The notes under the pieces are model-generated. The model worked only from the letters and a program-made list of their open reading frames with translations. It made no database searches and was not told where the DNA came from. Shown one piece after another: positions 6,229 through 6,823 of a DNA stretch of 6,823 nucleotides. This DNA is from Fodinibacter sp045807225 (GTDB lineage Bacteria; Actinomycetota; Actinomycetes; Actinomycetales; Dermatophilaceae): positions 1 through 6,823 of the forward strand of contig JBJMHU010000174.1 of assembly GCA_045807225.1 (NCBI GenBank), given 5' to 3'. Numbering within the stretch: the first letter of the stretch is position 1; each line of letters starts with the position of its first letter. A program made the translations under genes and the position numbers.

Positions 6229-6823
<595 letters not shown>

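Overview
The window is high-GC (roughly 70%) bacterial DNA. All genes lie on the + strand, packed tightly, with third codon positions almost always G or C and some GTG starts. This fits an actinobacterium, probably a member of the Micrococcales, but the rank below phylum is a guess from style rather than a marker gene.

Left block (1-2600): a tightly coupled run of three genes, probably preceded by the tail of a fourth. They are an amidohydrolase of the TrzN/SsnA/MTA-SAH deaminase type (30-1379), a small cupin_5/DUF985-type protein (1376-1843) and a classical short-chain dehydrogenase/reductase (1848-2600). The junctions are an ATGA overlap, a 4-nt gap, and probably another ATGA overlap at the left edge, so this looks like one operon that began outside the window.

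Middle (2601-2746): an intergenic region with a weak inverted repeat, a good match to a GlnR-type nitrogen-regulator box (GTAAC-N6-GCAAC), a plausible -10 element and a very good Shine-Dalgarno.

Right block (2747-6823): a BMP/PnrA-family ABC importer of the kind that takes up nucleosides. It consists of a substrate-binding lipoprotein (2747-3835), two membrane permeases (4068-5225, 5227-6228) and the start of the ATPase (6228 to the right edge, incomplete). Two tandem hairpins separate the lipoprotein gene from the permeases, consistent with extra lipoprotein message relative to the membrane genes. The ATPase comes last, whereas the order I know for these operons places it directly after the lipoprotein.

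Together the window suggests uptake of a nucleoside-like or purine-like compound plus cytoplasmic deamination and reduction, possibly under nitrogen control. The families are clear; the exact substrate and the role of the cupin and SDR are not visible from sequence. I found no CRISPR array, insertion sequence, phage gene, tRNA or rRNA, and no clear sign of an entirely new system. The most useful leads are the candidate GlnR box, the tandem hairpins, and the undescribed-looking deaminase-cupin-reductase trio beside the importer.
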